Below are positions 50,901-63,478 of a stretch of 64,000 nucleotides of DNA, in pieces (within the stretch, counting starts at the first letter, position 1; each line of letters begins with the position of its first letter). A model generated the notes under the pieces. The model was not told the DNA's origin. It did not search any database and worked only from the letters and a program-made list of their open reading frames with translations. Both the position numbers and the translations under genes were made by a program. Source of the DNA: Manis javanica (taxonomy: Eukaryota; Chordata; Mammalia; Pholidota; Manidae); contig NC_133165.1 of NCBI RefSeq assembly GCF_040802235.1, positions 45,335,629 through 45,399,628 on the forward strand, read 5' to 3'.

Positions 50901-53900
50901 TTCCCTCTAGGTGGGACAGGGTAAGCCCTTCTTTACCAATCACCTGCACCTTCCACAGAGCCAGGGTCCTGCCCCTCCTGAGCTCAGAGCCCCTTGGTTG
51001 CTTGGTTCCAGGGGCTAGAAGCACTCACCAAGCTGCCTGCTTTGAAGATGGGGGAGCTCACATTGCAAGAAAGGGTCCTGTTCAGCAGCCCAGACACCTC
51101 GGGAAGCTCCTCGCAGCTCACAGGTGTCTGGCTGTGGGGCTGGGCGTGGCAAGAGAGAGAATAAGCTTCTTGGTGGGCACGGCTAAAGTTCCCCAGAGGC
51201 CACTAACCCTCGGGGCCTACCTCCTCCAGCTCTGTCCCTCCCAGGGCACATTCTCAGAGAGGTGGAGCCAAGAATCAGAGGCACAGCCAGGGGGTTTCAT
51301 ACAGAGATGTTCACTGCAACACTATTTATAATAGTGAAAAACTGGAAGTGATCAAATAGTGCAGAGATAGGAATGGTTCAGTAAAGTGTGACACAGTCAC
51401 AGGCAAGGATATCACGACACCATTAAAATGCAGTTACAGCTATGCAGGCAGCACCATTTTGAGCTGGATTTTGGAGTAAGTAGTATAAAACCATTCATCT
51501 TCATCACAATCTGTGAGGGACAGATTTCAGCCTCAGAGTGGGGAGGGCATTAGATGAGGAAATAGAGGGCCAGGGAAGTGGCTTTCCCAAGATCTCACAA
51601 CTGGGTAATCTGGCAGGGATCTGGTAGGAACATGAATATGGGTGTGTTTGACTCCAGATCTCAAGTTCTTAATCAGTCTACTAGATGCCCCTTAGGGAAG
51701 CATTTAATGTTTCTGTATAAGAATAATTAAGCATTCATCCACAGATGAACAAGATGTGGTATATGAGACAAATGAAGTACTACTCAGCCTTAAAAAGGAA
51801 TGAAATGCATACATGGTCTCACATGTATGAACCTCAAAAACATTATTCTAACTGAAGACAGACAAAAACAGGACAAATATTTTATGACTCTGCTTATATG
51901 AAATTTTTAGAAGAGAAAACTTCTTAGAGACAGAAAGTAGATTAGAGGTTATCAGGGGCAGAGGGTGAGGAACAGGGAGTTATTGTTTAATAGGTACAGA
52001 GCTTCTGTTTGAGATGATGAAAAAGTTGTGCAAATAGTGGTGATGGGTGCACAATATTGTGACTGTACTTAATGCCACTGAACTGTATGCTTAAAACTGG
52101 TTCAAATGGCAAATTTTATATTACATATATTTTACCACAATAAATTTTTTTAAACATGGAGAAAAATAATTATATGGAGAGGAAATACCAATTATTTAAA
52201 ATGAATATAGAATAAATAAACATGCAATATAATTTGTACAAATAGGTATAGATACACAGAGATAAGCAGCAAACTATTAGAAGTACTAACTGCTGGGCTG
52301 TAGAAGAAGGCTGTGTTCTTCTTAAAACATCTTTGTAATTTCTGAGTTTTTGTCTTACTTTTGCAACAGTAATTTAAAAAAATAAACATTGCATTTAAAA
52401 CACCCCACGTCATCCTTCAAAAATGTTGATCACCTTTGGGAGGGAGGTGGCTCAGTCTCCCTACAACTGTACACATCTTCTTGATCTCTTACTCTCCAGT
52501 TCATGTGTCCTTCTCTCTAACTCTGTGGGTCCTTGAGGAGTCTGAGGCCCACAGAGGGTGAACCTTCTATCTCAGGTCACATAGCTCAGGGGCAGCCATC
52601 AGGCTAAGAACCCTAAGACCTCTGCATGCCAGCTGCATGTCCTGGCTGCCTGAGGCTCCCGGGGGAGCAGAAGCTGCAGGGACAAGTGTGCACACGGGCA
52701 AGCCCTCATCTTGCTCACCTTGAGCATCTCCACTTTGCGGAAGGAGAGGCCCCATGGGAAGCTGAGTTGGAGCTGAACCCCGTAAGCATCTTCCCCCAAG
52801 TTACTCAGTATCAGCTCCACAGAGAGGCTGGCAGAGGGGGTCAGATGCAGGGCTGTGGATCTGGGGGAAAGATCAGGGAAAAGTTATGGGGGCCAAACTG
52901 GAGGAAGCAGGATAAGAGGGGGACCCTTTCAGAATGAGGGGATCTAACAGGCCAGAAAAAATAAATACACAGTAGTTAGCTCCTGTACACAGGCTTTACG
53001 TTTTGTGATCTTCTCTAATCCTGACAGGTGCCAGAAGGGGACTGCATTTCTCAGAGAAGAAAACTAAGGCCCAGATGAGTGCACCTGATGAGTGCAGATG
53101 GAGAGCTTCTGAGCTGAAGTCCATGCTCTTCCTGGCACACAGGAGCTGCCTCGGGAAACGCCAGGTGAAACAGGCAGGACTGGGTGGGGGGCTGGATGCC
53201 TTACAGACCTTACAGGGGAGAAGGAGAGCTCCAGACTGGCCTCACATTTCTTGTCCTCTCCACAGTTCTTCTCAAAGGGGATCTGAAAGACCAAAAAGAA
53301 AGGACTGGGAGGCTCAGACCTCAGGAAGGCCTGACCTGGCATCTCTATCTGCCTGTCTTCCCTTCTTACCTCCTTGGTCTCCAAATGCAGTGAGGGTCTC
53401 AGAACGGGCTGCATGTCCTTACCCTGTTGAGCAAGAGGGGGGGGAGACAGGGAAGGTTAATTGAGACAGCAGAACTTAAGGAGGGGAGCTGAAGGGCTCT
53501 GGGCTGGGCTCAACTGAGCCGGCTGTGGTCCGCCCCTCCCAGGAGCCAATGCCTTCCCAGGGCAGGCCCCACCCTCCCGACTCAGTCCTGGGCCATCTGT
53601 GCAGCTCTCCTCTGGTGGCAGCTCCCTGAGGGAGGCCGGGGCTTTGGGAGCCCATTCCCTCTCTTGGACAGGAGATTTGGACCCTGATGAAACAACTCCA
53701 TAGTCCCTCCTGGCCCATCTCCTCCCCTGGCAGGAATGCCCTGCTACACAGCATCTGGACTATCCTGTCTGTGACTGGCTCTTACTGTGGTTTTCCTCTG
53801 TGAAACCTATTTACCCCCAGAACAGTTCTCCATCTCCATTATTGGACCAAGGCCAGTTTTTCAACATTTCCAGAGCTTCTGCTGTGGCCCAGGCCCCATG

Positions 53901-56900
53901 CTGGGTACAGGGTATACACCAGAGAACAAAACAGACACACCCTCTGCCCTCCCAGTCTCATGGGTGAAATGACCCATCATCTTCCAGTGTTTGGCAGGAC
54001 AAATACAGGGATATTGAGTATGTAGAAAGAACAGAAATCCCACACTTGGGGATCAAGGAAGTTTCCTGAAGGAGTGGCATCTCAACTGGAATCTAATGGA
54101 TTAGCAGGAGGGAGCCAGATATACAAAATGGAGAGGGACGAAGAACGAACAGCGTACACAAAGGCCCAGGCAAGACAGACTGTGTCTGTTCCAGCAGCAG
54201 GAAGGTGCTTAGACTAGCTGGACTGCCATTGCGCAGGGGGCAGGAGGGAACAGCAGGGTTCACATTTCCCTGGACCTTGCAAGCCATGTTAGGGAGTTGA
54301 GGCTTTATCCTAAGCCTAATGGGGTCATAGAGGTATTTTATGGGTTATTAGCTGTATGTCCTAGAAAGACTCCAGCCTTCTCTGCTTCGAGGCCACCTGC
54401 CAAGCAGCCTCCAGACTCTTTCTTAAGGGGTGGGGTTTTTGGCGGCCTCTCCTGACTGTTTGCACCTACTCTCAACATTCATACGCTAGACTACAGCCAG
54501 TATCCAGATGGGCATCCAGGGCCTCTGTCTTGCTCAGTTGTCCTTCTGCCAAAAGCTGAACCCCCTCCCCTCAAGCTGACTTCCATACTTTTCCTCATGC
54601 TGTTCCCCTTGCTCCTTGTCTCTCCACCTACCCGAAGTCTTCTCCTTCTGCAAGATCCAGCACTGATACTTCCCCCAGAAAGCTGACAACTGTGAGCTTA
54701 GGTCTCTTTTTCACCCTGAGGTCCTATTCTGTAGTTAGGTTTTTAAAAATTAGTGCCGATGGCAGAGACTGCCGGTTGTCCCCATACATCCTTTCTCACC
54801 TTCTGTCTTTAAAATAGAGCTTCCACTTTTTATCTGGCCACATGGCTACTTGGCCAGGAGACTGTGCTTAAGTTCTCTTGTAGTTAGGTGTGACCATGTG
54901 ACTAAGTTCTGACCAATGAGATATGAGTGAAAGAATCATGTAGATTTTCAGGACATATCCTTAAAGGGAAAGGCGTGCTCTTCTTTCATCTCTTCCGCTT
55001 TGTGCTGCCATCACTCCACGATCTCTGGCATCTTTATGCCTCTGCTCACACTATGAGTTCTTTCTGAATGCCCTCCTCACCTTTTCTACCTGGGGACTTT
55101 AAAGGTCACCTCTGTGGGAAGGCTTTCCTTATCACCCAAATGTGACCTAAGATTGTACTGCCACACTGATTCTAACTCTCCCACAGCCTTATCACATCAG
55201 GTTGTAATATTGACTGGTCTATTGATTTGTCTGACCTCCAGAGCAGACCGTGAACCCCTCAGAGATAGGGACCACATGTTATTAACTCAGTAGAGCCAGT
55301 GCCCAGAACAGGGCTGAGCCTGGGGGAGGTGCTCAGTCAACTTTCCTTAAATGTATGGTGAGCATCTGGTGGGTGGGGGCCTTAGTTTTTCAGTAAGCAC
55401 ACCCACCATCATTGTCTTCAAAGCCCAGGAGAGTGCGCATGTGTGTGGGGAGCACACTCATTGCATGCTGACAAAAGCCACAAGAGAGTGTGCTTAGCAG
55501 TCACCATGCTTCAGAGCTCTGCAAGGGCTGCACAATGTTGGGGCTCATTTTATAGATGGCAAACAGTCCCAGAGAGGGACAGAACCTTTGCCTGTGCAGG
55601 AAAAAAAGTCCACACCTTCAGGTTTCCAGGCCCAGTTTCTTTCCACCAGCCCCTGCTGCCTTCCAACCTAAGCCAAACCAGCCACTGAATATGAAGGATT
55701 TCAGAAGAGAAAATCAGGCTTTTGGCACCGGGTGGGGAGTGCATGGTCAGGTAGACCAGAGAGATTTTGTTTTCCCCTTCATTTACATAGTAATGACACC
55801 CAATTTGGTTTTGAGGGAACTATCGGTCCTCAACTGACTACACCTGGGTGAGAAGGCCAAGCATGGACTCTATCCTTCCACAAATAAGGGATGGTTCTAG
55901 CCTTCTGATGTCCTCTCCCGGGAATCTGCATTTGAGCAGTATTAGGAGCCTAATGAGGTCCAAAGCTGAAGCACAACAGGGACTCGGAGAAGAATCACTG
56001 AAGGGGCTGTGCCCTGAGGAGCCCATCTACTATCCCCTCAAGAACGCCCAGGGGCACAACCCTGGCTCCCCTTTTTTCCAATCTTGCTTTTCCACATTTC
56101 TTTTATTACAAACTTTCATAAATTCCTTTCGTGCTTCAGTAAGCCATATTTTGTTTCTATTGCTTAAAACCAGACTTCTATATAATACAGTCTTGCTAAA
56201 CTGAATTTCTGTTCTCCCCTATTTCCTATCAATTTCCCCAGCTGATCTCTTCTTACCATCCTGTGGTCCCTCGGTGTCCCTCCTTCCTCCAAGAGAGAGA
56301 AATTTAGGGAAACACTGATGGGAGAGATGAGGTCTTGGATGCACACCTGAGGGTGATAGGAATACAACCTAAGTCATGAGTTTAATCTCCAGGTTAAACA
56401 CACACCTTGACCATAAATGATGAAATTCTAGTAGCTAATTGTCTGAGACTGAGTATAATGCCCACAGTTGCTTCTCAGCCCCAATTCTATGGCAGACATC
56501 GCTAATCAACCACAACACCTTTTCCCATCGCGTCCCAGTGGAAGACCCTGAATCTCTGCCAAACTGCTCTAGGCAGCCATTATCAAAATTTACACAAGAA
56601 TATTCTAGAGTAACTAGACTACCCTAGTTTCTTGAGACCAGGAGTGGGTCTTCATCTTTTATGTTATTACCAGTACCTGACACTGGCACTTTGTAGGCAT
56701 TCAAATCATATTCAGCTAAAGTTTCTACCATCCCAAAAAGGTAGGCATTATTATCTCCACATCAGAGATGAGGAAGGAGGTCTAAAAATGTGACAAAAGT
56801 TTCCCAAGGACTAGAACTAGGAAGTAACCCCAAATCTGTCCAGTCCCCAAGTCTAAAGTCTTTCTATCATGACATGGTGCCTCTTCTCTGGTAAACATAT

Positions 56901-59900
56901 GTTTAAAATTTCCAAATCTTGTAATGTTGTTGCAGGGGGTGTGTGGGAGGGAGTGGTCAAGGAGGCAGGGGCCCCTGAGTTGAATTGTGAATGAAGCAAG
57001 ATTGTGAGTTGATAACTGTTGAAACTGGGTGATGGGTATTTCGGGCCTCATTAAGCTACTTTTTCTACTGTTGTATGTTTGAAATTTCCCATAACAGAAA
57101 GTGTAAAACAAACTTCCAAAATCTTACACACCAATCATATGCTCATTTCTTACGAACTATGTAAGAGGTCAGAATAATTTCATCTCAATCCTATTTTATA
57201 CAAGACTCTTACAAGCAAACTGGATTTGGGTATTTTAGCAGTGGTTTAATATTAAGAAAACCTTTTTCTGGGACAGATGTTAATAATGAATGGCCATGTG
57301 TACCTGACAAATACTGGCTGACTGAATATTCTGTAGCCATTAAAAATAATTTTGTAAGCTGGGCAGCAACATTAACATATAATGGTAAAGGATAGGAAAA
57401 GAATGGTAAGTCCTTTATAATCATAATCATGTTAAAAATGTCTATGTACATAGATGAAGGATTAGAAAAAGATATGCTAAAGGTATTCTTACCGCCACGC
57501 ACAGTAGAGGAAAGGGTAGTGTAGGGAGAGCACAGTGACTTATGACCAAGCTGGACAACGAAAGAGCTGAGCGCACCCGCCTCTCCCTGTGGTCAGCTCA
57601 TCTCCCTTCACTTCCCAGAGCAGCTTTGCTGGCTCCCTTACCGGGAAATGGAACCAGTACTCAAGGCAGAACTTGGCTAGGGTGACAGCTGTGTTCCCAT
57701 TGAGTTCATGTCTCCCTCCTGGGAACAATCCCCGGCTTCTGGTCCGATGGCCATCCAGCTGCAGAGTGTAAGTGAGGTTGGCAGCCAGGCTCCCTGGACA
57801 GGTGAAAAGGAAGGAGTTGAATGGTGGCAGACCCTGGGGCCATAAGCCTGGATCTGGGGTGAGAGCTGTTCTGGAGAGCAGGACAGAACCGACCTTGGAA
57901 CTGGGGAGTGAGAGGCTTGATCTGGAAGCAGACTGTGATGTTAACCCCTTCCTTCCTCTTGTTACTTGCTGAATAGGAGCACTCCACTTCATGCACTGGG
58001 ATCTCGGCCGGGGAGAAGGACATCAGAGTGATGACATCTACCACAGGCCGGGAACTGCAGGGCAGAAAACCACCAGCTCTCTCCCTTGGTCTCAGTGGCA
58101 ATCACCAGTCAGACCTGGGACTCGATCTACCAGAGTCCAGAGGACTCTCGTTCCCTAAAGCAGGCCTCAATGTCACCATCTCCTCACTACAATGGTAGGG
58201 ATGATAATTTATTAGGGCGCCCATCCATTCTAGTGGGCTTCTGACCCATTTTCCATATAGAAGAGTGAGCTTTTAAAAAGAGAAATTATATTGAGCTACC
58301 TCCATGCCTATAACCTTCCACTCTTGCCACACAAGCTTACCAACAAAGTCCAAACCTTTTACTCTCCACACCACACTGCCTGTCTGCCTCTCCAGTCTTA
58401 TCTCTAACCATTGTCTCCCTTGCTGATTGTGTTCCAGCTACGTCAAACTTTTGCCTCTTTTTTGGCCTCAGCACAACCTGGGATTTCTACACAGGAAGCT
58501 CTTTTTTTTTTAATAGTAAATGCATGGTTTATTATCATTAGGAACAATATATTGTGACAAGATTATATATTTTATTAACATTAAAATTATCTCTATCTGA
58601 GAAAGATGAATACCAAATGATTTCCCTAATTTGTGGAGTATAACAACAAAGCAAAACTGAAGGAACAAAAACAGCAACAGACTCACAGACTCCAAGAAGG
58701 GACCGGGGTTACCAAAGGGGAGGGGTGGGGAAGGAAGGGTGGGGAGGGAGGGAGAAGGGGATTGTGGGGCATATGATAAGTGCACATGGTGTGGGGGGGA
58801 TCATGGGGAAGACAGCGGAGCACAGAGAAGGCAAGTAGTGACTCTGTGTCATCTTACTACACTGATGGACAGCGACTGCAATAGGGCATATGGGTGAATG
58901 TAGTAACCACATTGTTTTCCATGTGAAACCTTCATAAGAGTGTGTATCAAACACTTTAATAGAGAGGAAGGAAGGAAGGAAGGAAGGAAGAAAGGAAGGA
59001 AGGAAAGAAGGGAGGGAGGGAGGGAGGGAGGGAGGGGGGAGGGGGGATACACAGAAAGCTCTTACTCCAGATTTCTGCAAGCCTGCCTCTTGCTCATCTT
59101 TCAAGTCCCAGCTCAAATATCACCTCCTCAGAGGTGTTTCTTGGCCATCCAACCTACAGTAGGTCTCCCCTGCTCTTCCCTCTCACGGTGCCCTGTTCGT
59201 TTCCCTCATAGCACTCATCACAATAAATCACCGATTTATTTGTTTGATTTTTTATTATGTGTTTCCCCATGCATACACTCTGTACCAACACCTGGTTCAG
59301 TATTTAAGACAGAGTAGATGCTCTGTAAATACCTATTTACCCTATGGTGTTGCTTCCAATAACTTTAATAAACGGGTAAGGCAGGAAAGGTCATTACCAT
59401 TTCAAAGATGAGGACACTGATGTCCTCAGGAGCTATGTGAACAGTGTAAGTTTACCCAAGAAGTAAACGGGAGAGCTCTGACTTGAATTCAAGTCACCAG
59501 GTTCTAAATCCATGCTGTTGCTTCTCTAGGAGGTTTTGATGTCATATTGGACTGTGTTTAAATCCAATCTGCCACTGAACAGAAATTATTTGAACTGGAG
59601 TCAGGCACAACACCTGTATAAAAAGATAACCTATCTCACAGGGTTGGGGGAAAGACCAAAGGAGCTAATGCCTATGAACATTAACAACATGACTGCTACA
59701 TAGTAATTGTTAAAAGGATGAGAAAGGAAATTATTAGGTGGGACCCAGGAGTCCTGTCTTACCTCAGTACAATCACCTGACCCTGAGCCCCTACAGCCAC
59801 ATCTGCCAGGCCATCCCCTCCGAGGTCCTTCACCCCGTGGATGGAGCGTCCAAACCATTGAATTCCTGAGAACATCTGGGTCCCTTCTATCCTCTGAGAC

Positions 59901-62900
59901 AAAGAGAAATTCATTCTAAGCTCAGGAGAAGACAGGCTGAGGGGCAGGAAGAGTTAGGCTGGGGAGTGGGGTCTGGACTTACAGGCTTCTGGGTGCCTGG
60001 GAATGGGTTTTGATTGACAGCGAGGGAGCCTCACCTGACTTGGCCGGGAGCTCAGACCACCATGCTGCCCATTGAAGATGTACACAGCCCCCTGCTCCTC
60101 CAGAGGGGCTCCCACAGCCACATCCATCAGCCTATCCCCATTGATGTCAGCCAGGGCAGTGATAGCTGCTCCAAATCTCCCAAGCGGGTAGCCAGGATCC
60201 CCCTGCAGTTCTGAGACCACTTCAAACCCCAGCTGGGAAGGAGCAAGGTGAAGGTCCCACCTCAGTCACTCAGCGAGTTTTCACAGGGTGTGGCCCTGTG
60301 TATGTGAACAATGCTGAAGAAAGGTCTGCTTGCAGTTCCTCACAGCATTGGGATGGTGCCATCCGACTAACCTGGGCTCAGGGCCCAGCTCCACCTCTTG
60401 CTCTCAGTGGGACTGTGAGGCTTTTACAGAGCTCCATTTGTAAAGAAAAAGCTCACAGTATCTGAGAAGATGCATGTGATACTCAAATAAGGTCTCATCT
60501 ATAAAAAAGCGTTGGCACTGGGCCTTGCACACAATCTGCGTCTGAGTATTAACTATTGTTTGTCAGTCACTCTAAAGGTCTGATTAACATATGATCAGAC
60601 ATGGAAAGGCTTTCAGAATAATTGGGACCTAAGGAAGCCCAGGAAGCTGTTTCTCTCAGCCCCTCCCCTAAGCTCAACGTCCTGGTCCCCACCTGTTTTC
60701 TCTGGTAGATAAACACCCGGCCTCCTCTCTGCTCCCCATAGAACAGAGGGGCTCCAATCAGCAGCAGCACTGTCTCCCCATCTTGGTCCACGTCAATGCT
60801 ACACAGCTCACCACCAAAATAAGAGCCAATCTGCAGGAAGACAAAGACATTTGAGGCAGAGCCTGTGATCAGGGCTGCACCACTCAGCTGCACCACACCC
60901 ACCTCACTCCAATCCCTCAAATGAGGGTTTAGGGACAAATTGTGCTCTCTGAGGTTCAGCTTCTTAAACTGGCACATGGAGATGACAAAGCTACATCAGA
61001 GGGCTTTGTGAGGAACAAATGTGGCAGTGCTTGGCATGGGGTCTGCCACACAGCAGATGCCAGCAGGGGTCATAACTAGTGTCACATCAGCCCTGGAGCC
61101 ACCCATGTCCCTGGGGTCATGCTCACCTGGGACCCCTTTATTTTCTGGACCAGGCTCCAGTGCCCTCTGTGGTTTGGCTCTTGGAACAGCAGCACCTGCC
61201 CCACATGCTGGTATCGGGGGGCTCCAGCTGCCAGCAGCAAAATGGACCCATGGGAGGGCAGCCAGGTCACTGTGTAACCTGGGGTGGTGGAGTTAAGAGT
61301 TAGATATGAAGTGGTGGCTGGAAGAACGTAAACCTAGGGACAAAGGGGGCAGAGGCCCTGAGAAACTGTAACAGTAACAAAGACGCACTGAAACAGCTAG
61401 AAAAATCTGAGAAGGGCGGCCATGTGCTCCAAGCAGGACACATCTGGCCATCTTGGTCTAAGGCTGCATTTCTCAAGCTGTAGACAACACACATGCCTAG
61501 CAAAAAGCAGTCACATGCTGTGTGTGTATATATATGTGTGTGTATCATGGAGTGGATGCCAAATGAGATTAAACTTGGCCACTATTTCTTCCTCTTTAGT
61601 GAGCAGTGTTGCTGGCTCTTTTGCAGCATACTGGAGAAGAGACGACCACCTTAAAGACAGTACTGTAGCAGCATTAATGAGGTTGACAGCCCAAACTTCA
61701 GGCCTGGGCCACCTGGGCTCCACCTACTAGTTTTGTGACCCTGAGCCAGTTATTTAAACTCTCCTGGGCTCAGTTTCTTCATCTGTAAAATAGAAATAAT
61801 AAAAATACCTACTCACAGGGTTGCTGTGAGGATAAAATGAGATTAAATAAGATAAAATGTTAATATACGTCATAGACTTAGAACACTGCATGACACATAA
61901 TACCCAGTAAAGAACATCAAAAGAAGATTAAAAAAAAAATCACTGAAGGCAGTCTCCCTTAGAAGGGTAGAGGCAAGGTGAATGGTGTTAATTTACTGGA
62001 GGAAAGTATTTAGTAAGATCTTTGTGTTCTGCGAGTTTAATAAAGGAGTAGGCCACCTTTAGGAGGTGGGTCATGGCTGAGGCAGGGTGCAGGGTGGTGG
62101 TTCTAGATCTATGAGAAGTAGAACCTGGGCGTAGTCTTATCCCAGGATCCTGGGATCAGTTTGTGCCTTGGCTGACTCCACCATAAATGTGAATTGGAAG
62201 AGCTGTAACCTTTGAGCACAAGGGTAAGGGCCCTCTGCAGCCTGAGGCTGGCATGGCCTTGGGTGCCTGCATCCACAGAGCTGTGCAGGACAAGACTGCA
62301 ACCATGATACAATGAGGCAGAGAAGCAATAGCAACTGTGGATTTGCCAGACTTATGTCTTCTGTGCTTGGCATCTGAAGAACTATTGAGACTGAGTCAAC
62401 TATGGAGTTGCTGGATAATCCAAGAGGAGGAAGCCTCAAAGAGAAGTTGTTTATCCCCACTGATGAAGCAGGTTGTTCTAAAATACCCAGAATTTAATTT
62501 ATAGGTACGACTGAGTGAACACAGACAGGTCACCACCATTGAAAGAAGTGTAGTACTCAGAGCCCGGCTAAGGTAGAGGCCAGGCAGGGTCACAAGGGGG
62601 AAGCACCAGGGTCAGTGAGGAAGGAACAGGAGGAGGGGAGAGAATGGCTCGGAGCCCTTATGTGGTTTTGGTGGGAAGGAATGAGTGAAGCAGGGTAGGC
62701 TAGCTTGAGCAAGTTGAGGATTGGGCACTCTGAATGATGTTGGCAGGCTCTGGGCTACAGGGGCAATCTTCAGTTGTCTAGTACCCAGCCCTGGGGTGAT
62801 TTAGGTCAGCGGGAATATTGGGTTGGTGTGTGAGTTAGATAAAGGAAGTGGTTGGGGAGATGGGCTCTGTATTGGCTGGTTGGTATGTGGGAGGTCTGCT

Positions 62901-63478
62901 AACAGGCATGTTGTTTACCATCTGTAGGACTTAACTGGCACTGAGAGTGGCAGTCTCTCTAGGATTAGCAAGGCTTCAAGATGCCAGAGCATCATAAAAT
63001 ATGGAAAATAACAATGTGATTAATATACAGGCGAGGGGTTATTAAAGGGAAAATTAAGAATGTGATAGTCATAGTTAAACTGGGTTTGTTCATGTGAGTT
63101 GCTTGATTATTTTCATTATTATTTTGAAAGTCAGTCTGAGTGACTCTCTGGCCCCTAAAACCACAGGAGCCCAGCAAAAAGAGGAGTACTCACCCAAATA
63201 TCCAGCTCTCGCTTCCAGTGTCAGTGGTTCATTCCCAATAAATCTATCATCCTGCAGGTCTGCCTTCAGGTCTAGAAAGCCCCCAGCCCAGTCCTTGGCT
63301 CCAACCGCCCCCACGACACTGTGGCCCTGCCCAGGGATGAAAAGGGCAGGATCAGCGTTATTCGTACTACATCCCTTGGCCCGTTGCTTCAGGCTGCTAC
63401 TCACCCTGCTGAGGTCAGCACTGATCCCACTGGAGGACAGCTCCATGTTGAAGGACATCAGGTCCTGTTTGCTTGTGC
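41805..63478 (-). CDS. ITGAL: Integrin alpha-L (CD11a), 3' 22 exons
   Basis: ITGAL encodes the alpha chain of LFA-1, which pairs with beta-2 (CD18) on leukocytes and binds ICAMs. Exons in coding order: 63478-63405, 63326-63194, 61278-61127, 60830-60693, 60232-60035, 59893-59763, 58054-57894, 57793-57642, 56346-56257, 53423-53370, 53282-53209, 52860-52719, 51139-51029, 50604-50525, 50423-50337, 48818-48743, 45265-45152, 44899-44843, 44720-44625, 44235-44140, 43448-43338, 41978-41805. Phases agree throughout, giving about 832 residues, close to the human C-terminal two-thirds. They cover FG-GAP propeller blades, the thigh/calf region, one membrane span and a tail. The signal peptide, first blades and I domain lie beyond the window edge. 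No stop or frameshift is seen. ITGAM, ITGAX and ITGAD are excluded by the long KRNLK-type tail. Confidence 0.96.
42280..42840 (+). repeat. Old L1-like fragment in an ITGAL intron
   Basis: The text resembles the 3' parts of old L1 elements (CAGCAATTCCAGCTCTAGGA, then ACACTCATCAATAGGACC). It is diverged; the subfamily is not assigned. Confidence 0.45.
42870..43110 (+). repeat. L2-like fragment
   Basis: Segments CTTCCTGGACTTCC, GAGCTCCACAAGGGTGGGGACC and CCCAGCACCTG follow the L2 3'-end order. It lies in the last ITGAL intron. Confidence 0.5.
43338..43448 (-). other. ITGAL transmembrane exon
   Basis: 37 codons ending in a hydrophobic span ([20 protein letters not shown]) followed by Tyr-Lys. 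The acceptor and donor (AAG|GTGGGA) are good. The next exon supplies the GFFKR motif. Confidence 0.9.
45266..48742. other. ITGAL intron of 3.5 kb with L2, L1 and MIR copies
   Basis: L2-like at about 45590-45740. L1-like 3' end at about 45920-46390 on the plus strand (CAACCCAAATGTCCATCAG, TGCCAGGGGCTGAGGGTGGG). MIR-like at about 46860-47090 and 48180-48340. No other gene is seen. Confidence 0.55.
47018..47053 (-). promoter_or_regulatory. Candidate ZNF768 site within a MIR
   Basis: On the minus strand, GCTGTGTG (47053-47046), exactly 20 bases, then TTTCTCTG (47025-47018). It matches 14 of 16 positions of the bipartite MIR-core motif reported for human ZNF768 (GCTGTGTG-N20-CCTCTCTG, from memory). 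Binding is untested. Confidence 0.45.
48819..50336. other. ITGAL intron with MIR
   Basis: A MIR-like element lies at about 49900-50080 (CTAGCTGTATGACTCTGGGC, then CCTCAGTTTGCTCATC). No other feature is seen in the 1.5-kb intron. Confidence 0.5.
51290..52150 (+). repeat. L1-derived and MIR fragments
   Basis: 51300-51450 and 51720-52150 read like L1 3' ends (CACTGAACTGTATGCTTAAAA, then TTTTACCACAATAAA). A MIR-like piece lies at about 51470-51700. All are in one ITGAL intron. Confidence 0.6.
53424..56256. other. ITGAL intron of 2.8 kb
   Basis: No exon or gene seen. L2-like text lies at about 55060-55360 (CAGAGATAGGGACCACATG, CCCAGAACAGGGC). The remainder is unassigned. Confidence 0.5.
58501..59046 (-). 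repeat. L1-type insert, 5'-truncated
   Basis: A T tract at 58502-58511 is the poly(A) tail of a minus-strand copy. The flanks ACACAGGAAGCTC (ending about 58501) and ACACAGAAAGCTC (about 59050) form a 13-base target duplication with one mismatch. The other end merges into a GGAA/GGGA microsatellite. The 3' body text recalls L1 inserts known to me from laurasiatherian genomes. Confidence 0.6.
58963..59046 (+). repeat. GGAA/GGAG microsatellite
   Basis: About 80 bases of (GGAA)n passing into (GGGA)n and G-rich sequence. It is purely purine on the plus strand and probably length-variable. Confidence 0.9.
59090..59340 (+). repeat. L2-like fragment
   Basis: CATCTTTCAAGTCCCAGCTCAAAT and CACCTCCTCAGAGG, then CTCATAGCACTCATCACAAT and TAGATGCTCTGTAAATA, follow the L2 3'-end pattern. 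Confidence 0.5.
59763..61278 (-). other. ITGAL beta-propeller exons with calcium sites
   Basis: Four exons carry FG-GAP blades. Calcium-binding loops are readable as DVDQDGE (exon 60830-60693), DINGDRLMD (exon 60232-60035) and DLGGDGLAD (exon 59893-59763). The middle loop has Arg where human has Gly, as I recall it. These blades form the upper face of the alpha-subunit head. Confidence 0.85.
61279..63193. other. ITGAL intron of 1.9 kb with MIR
   Basis: A clear MIR lies at about 61690-61900 (TTTTGTGACCCTGAGCCAG, then CTCAGTTTCTTCATCTGTAA). A short GT/AT repeat lies near 61518-61545. No other gene is seen. Confidence 0.55.

Noticed and set aside
57706-58101. 131-codon minus-strand ORF as a single ITGAL exon
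   Set aside because: It begins with a real exon (58054-57894) but then reads across a GT donor into the intron; phase and the next exon require splicing.
58940-59317. ORF through the GGAA tract, or a CRISPR-like array
   Set aside because: It is a simple purine microsatellite without spacers, and the ORF is low-complexity Glu/Gly/Arg.
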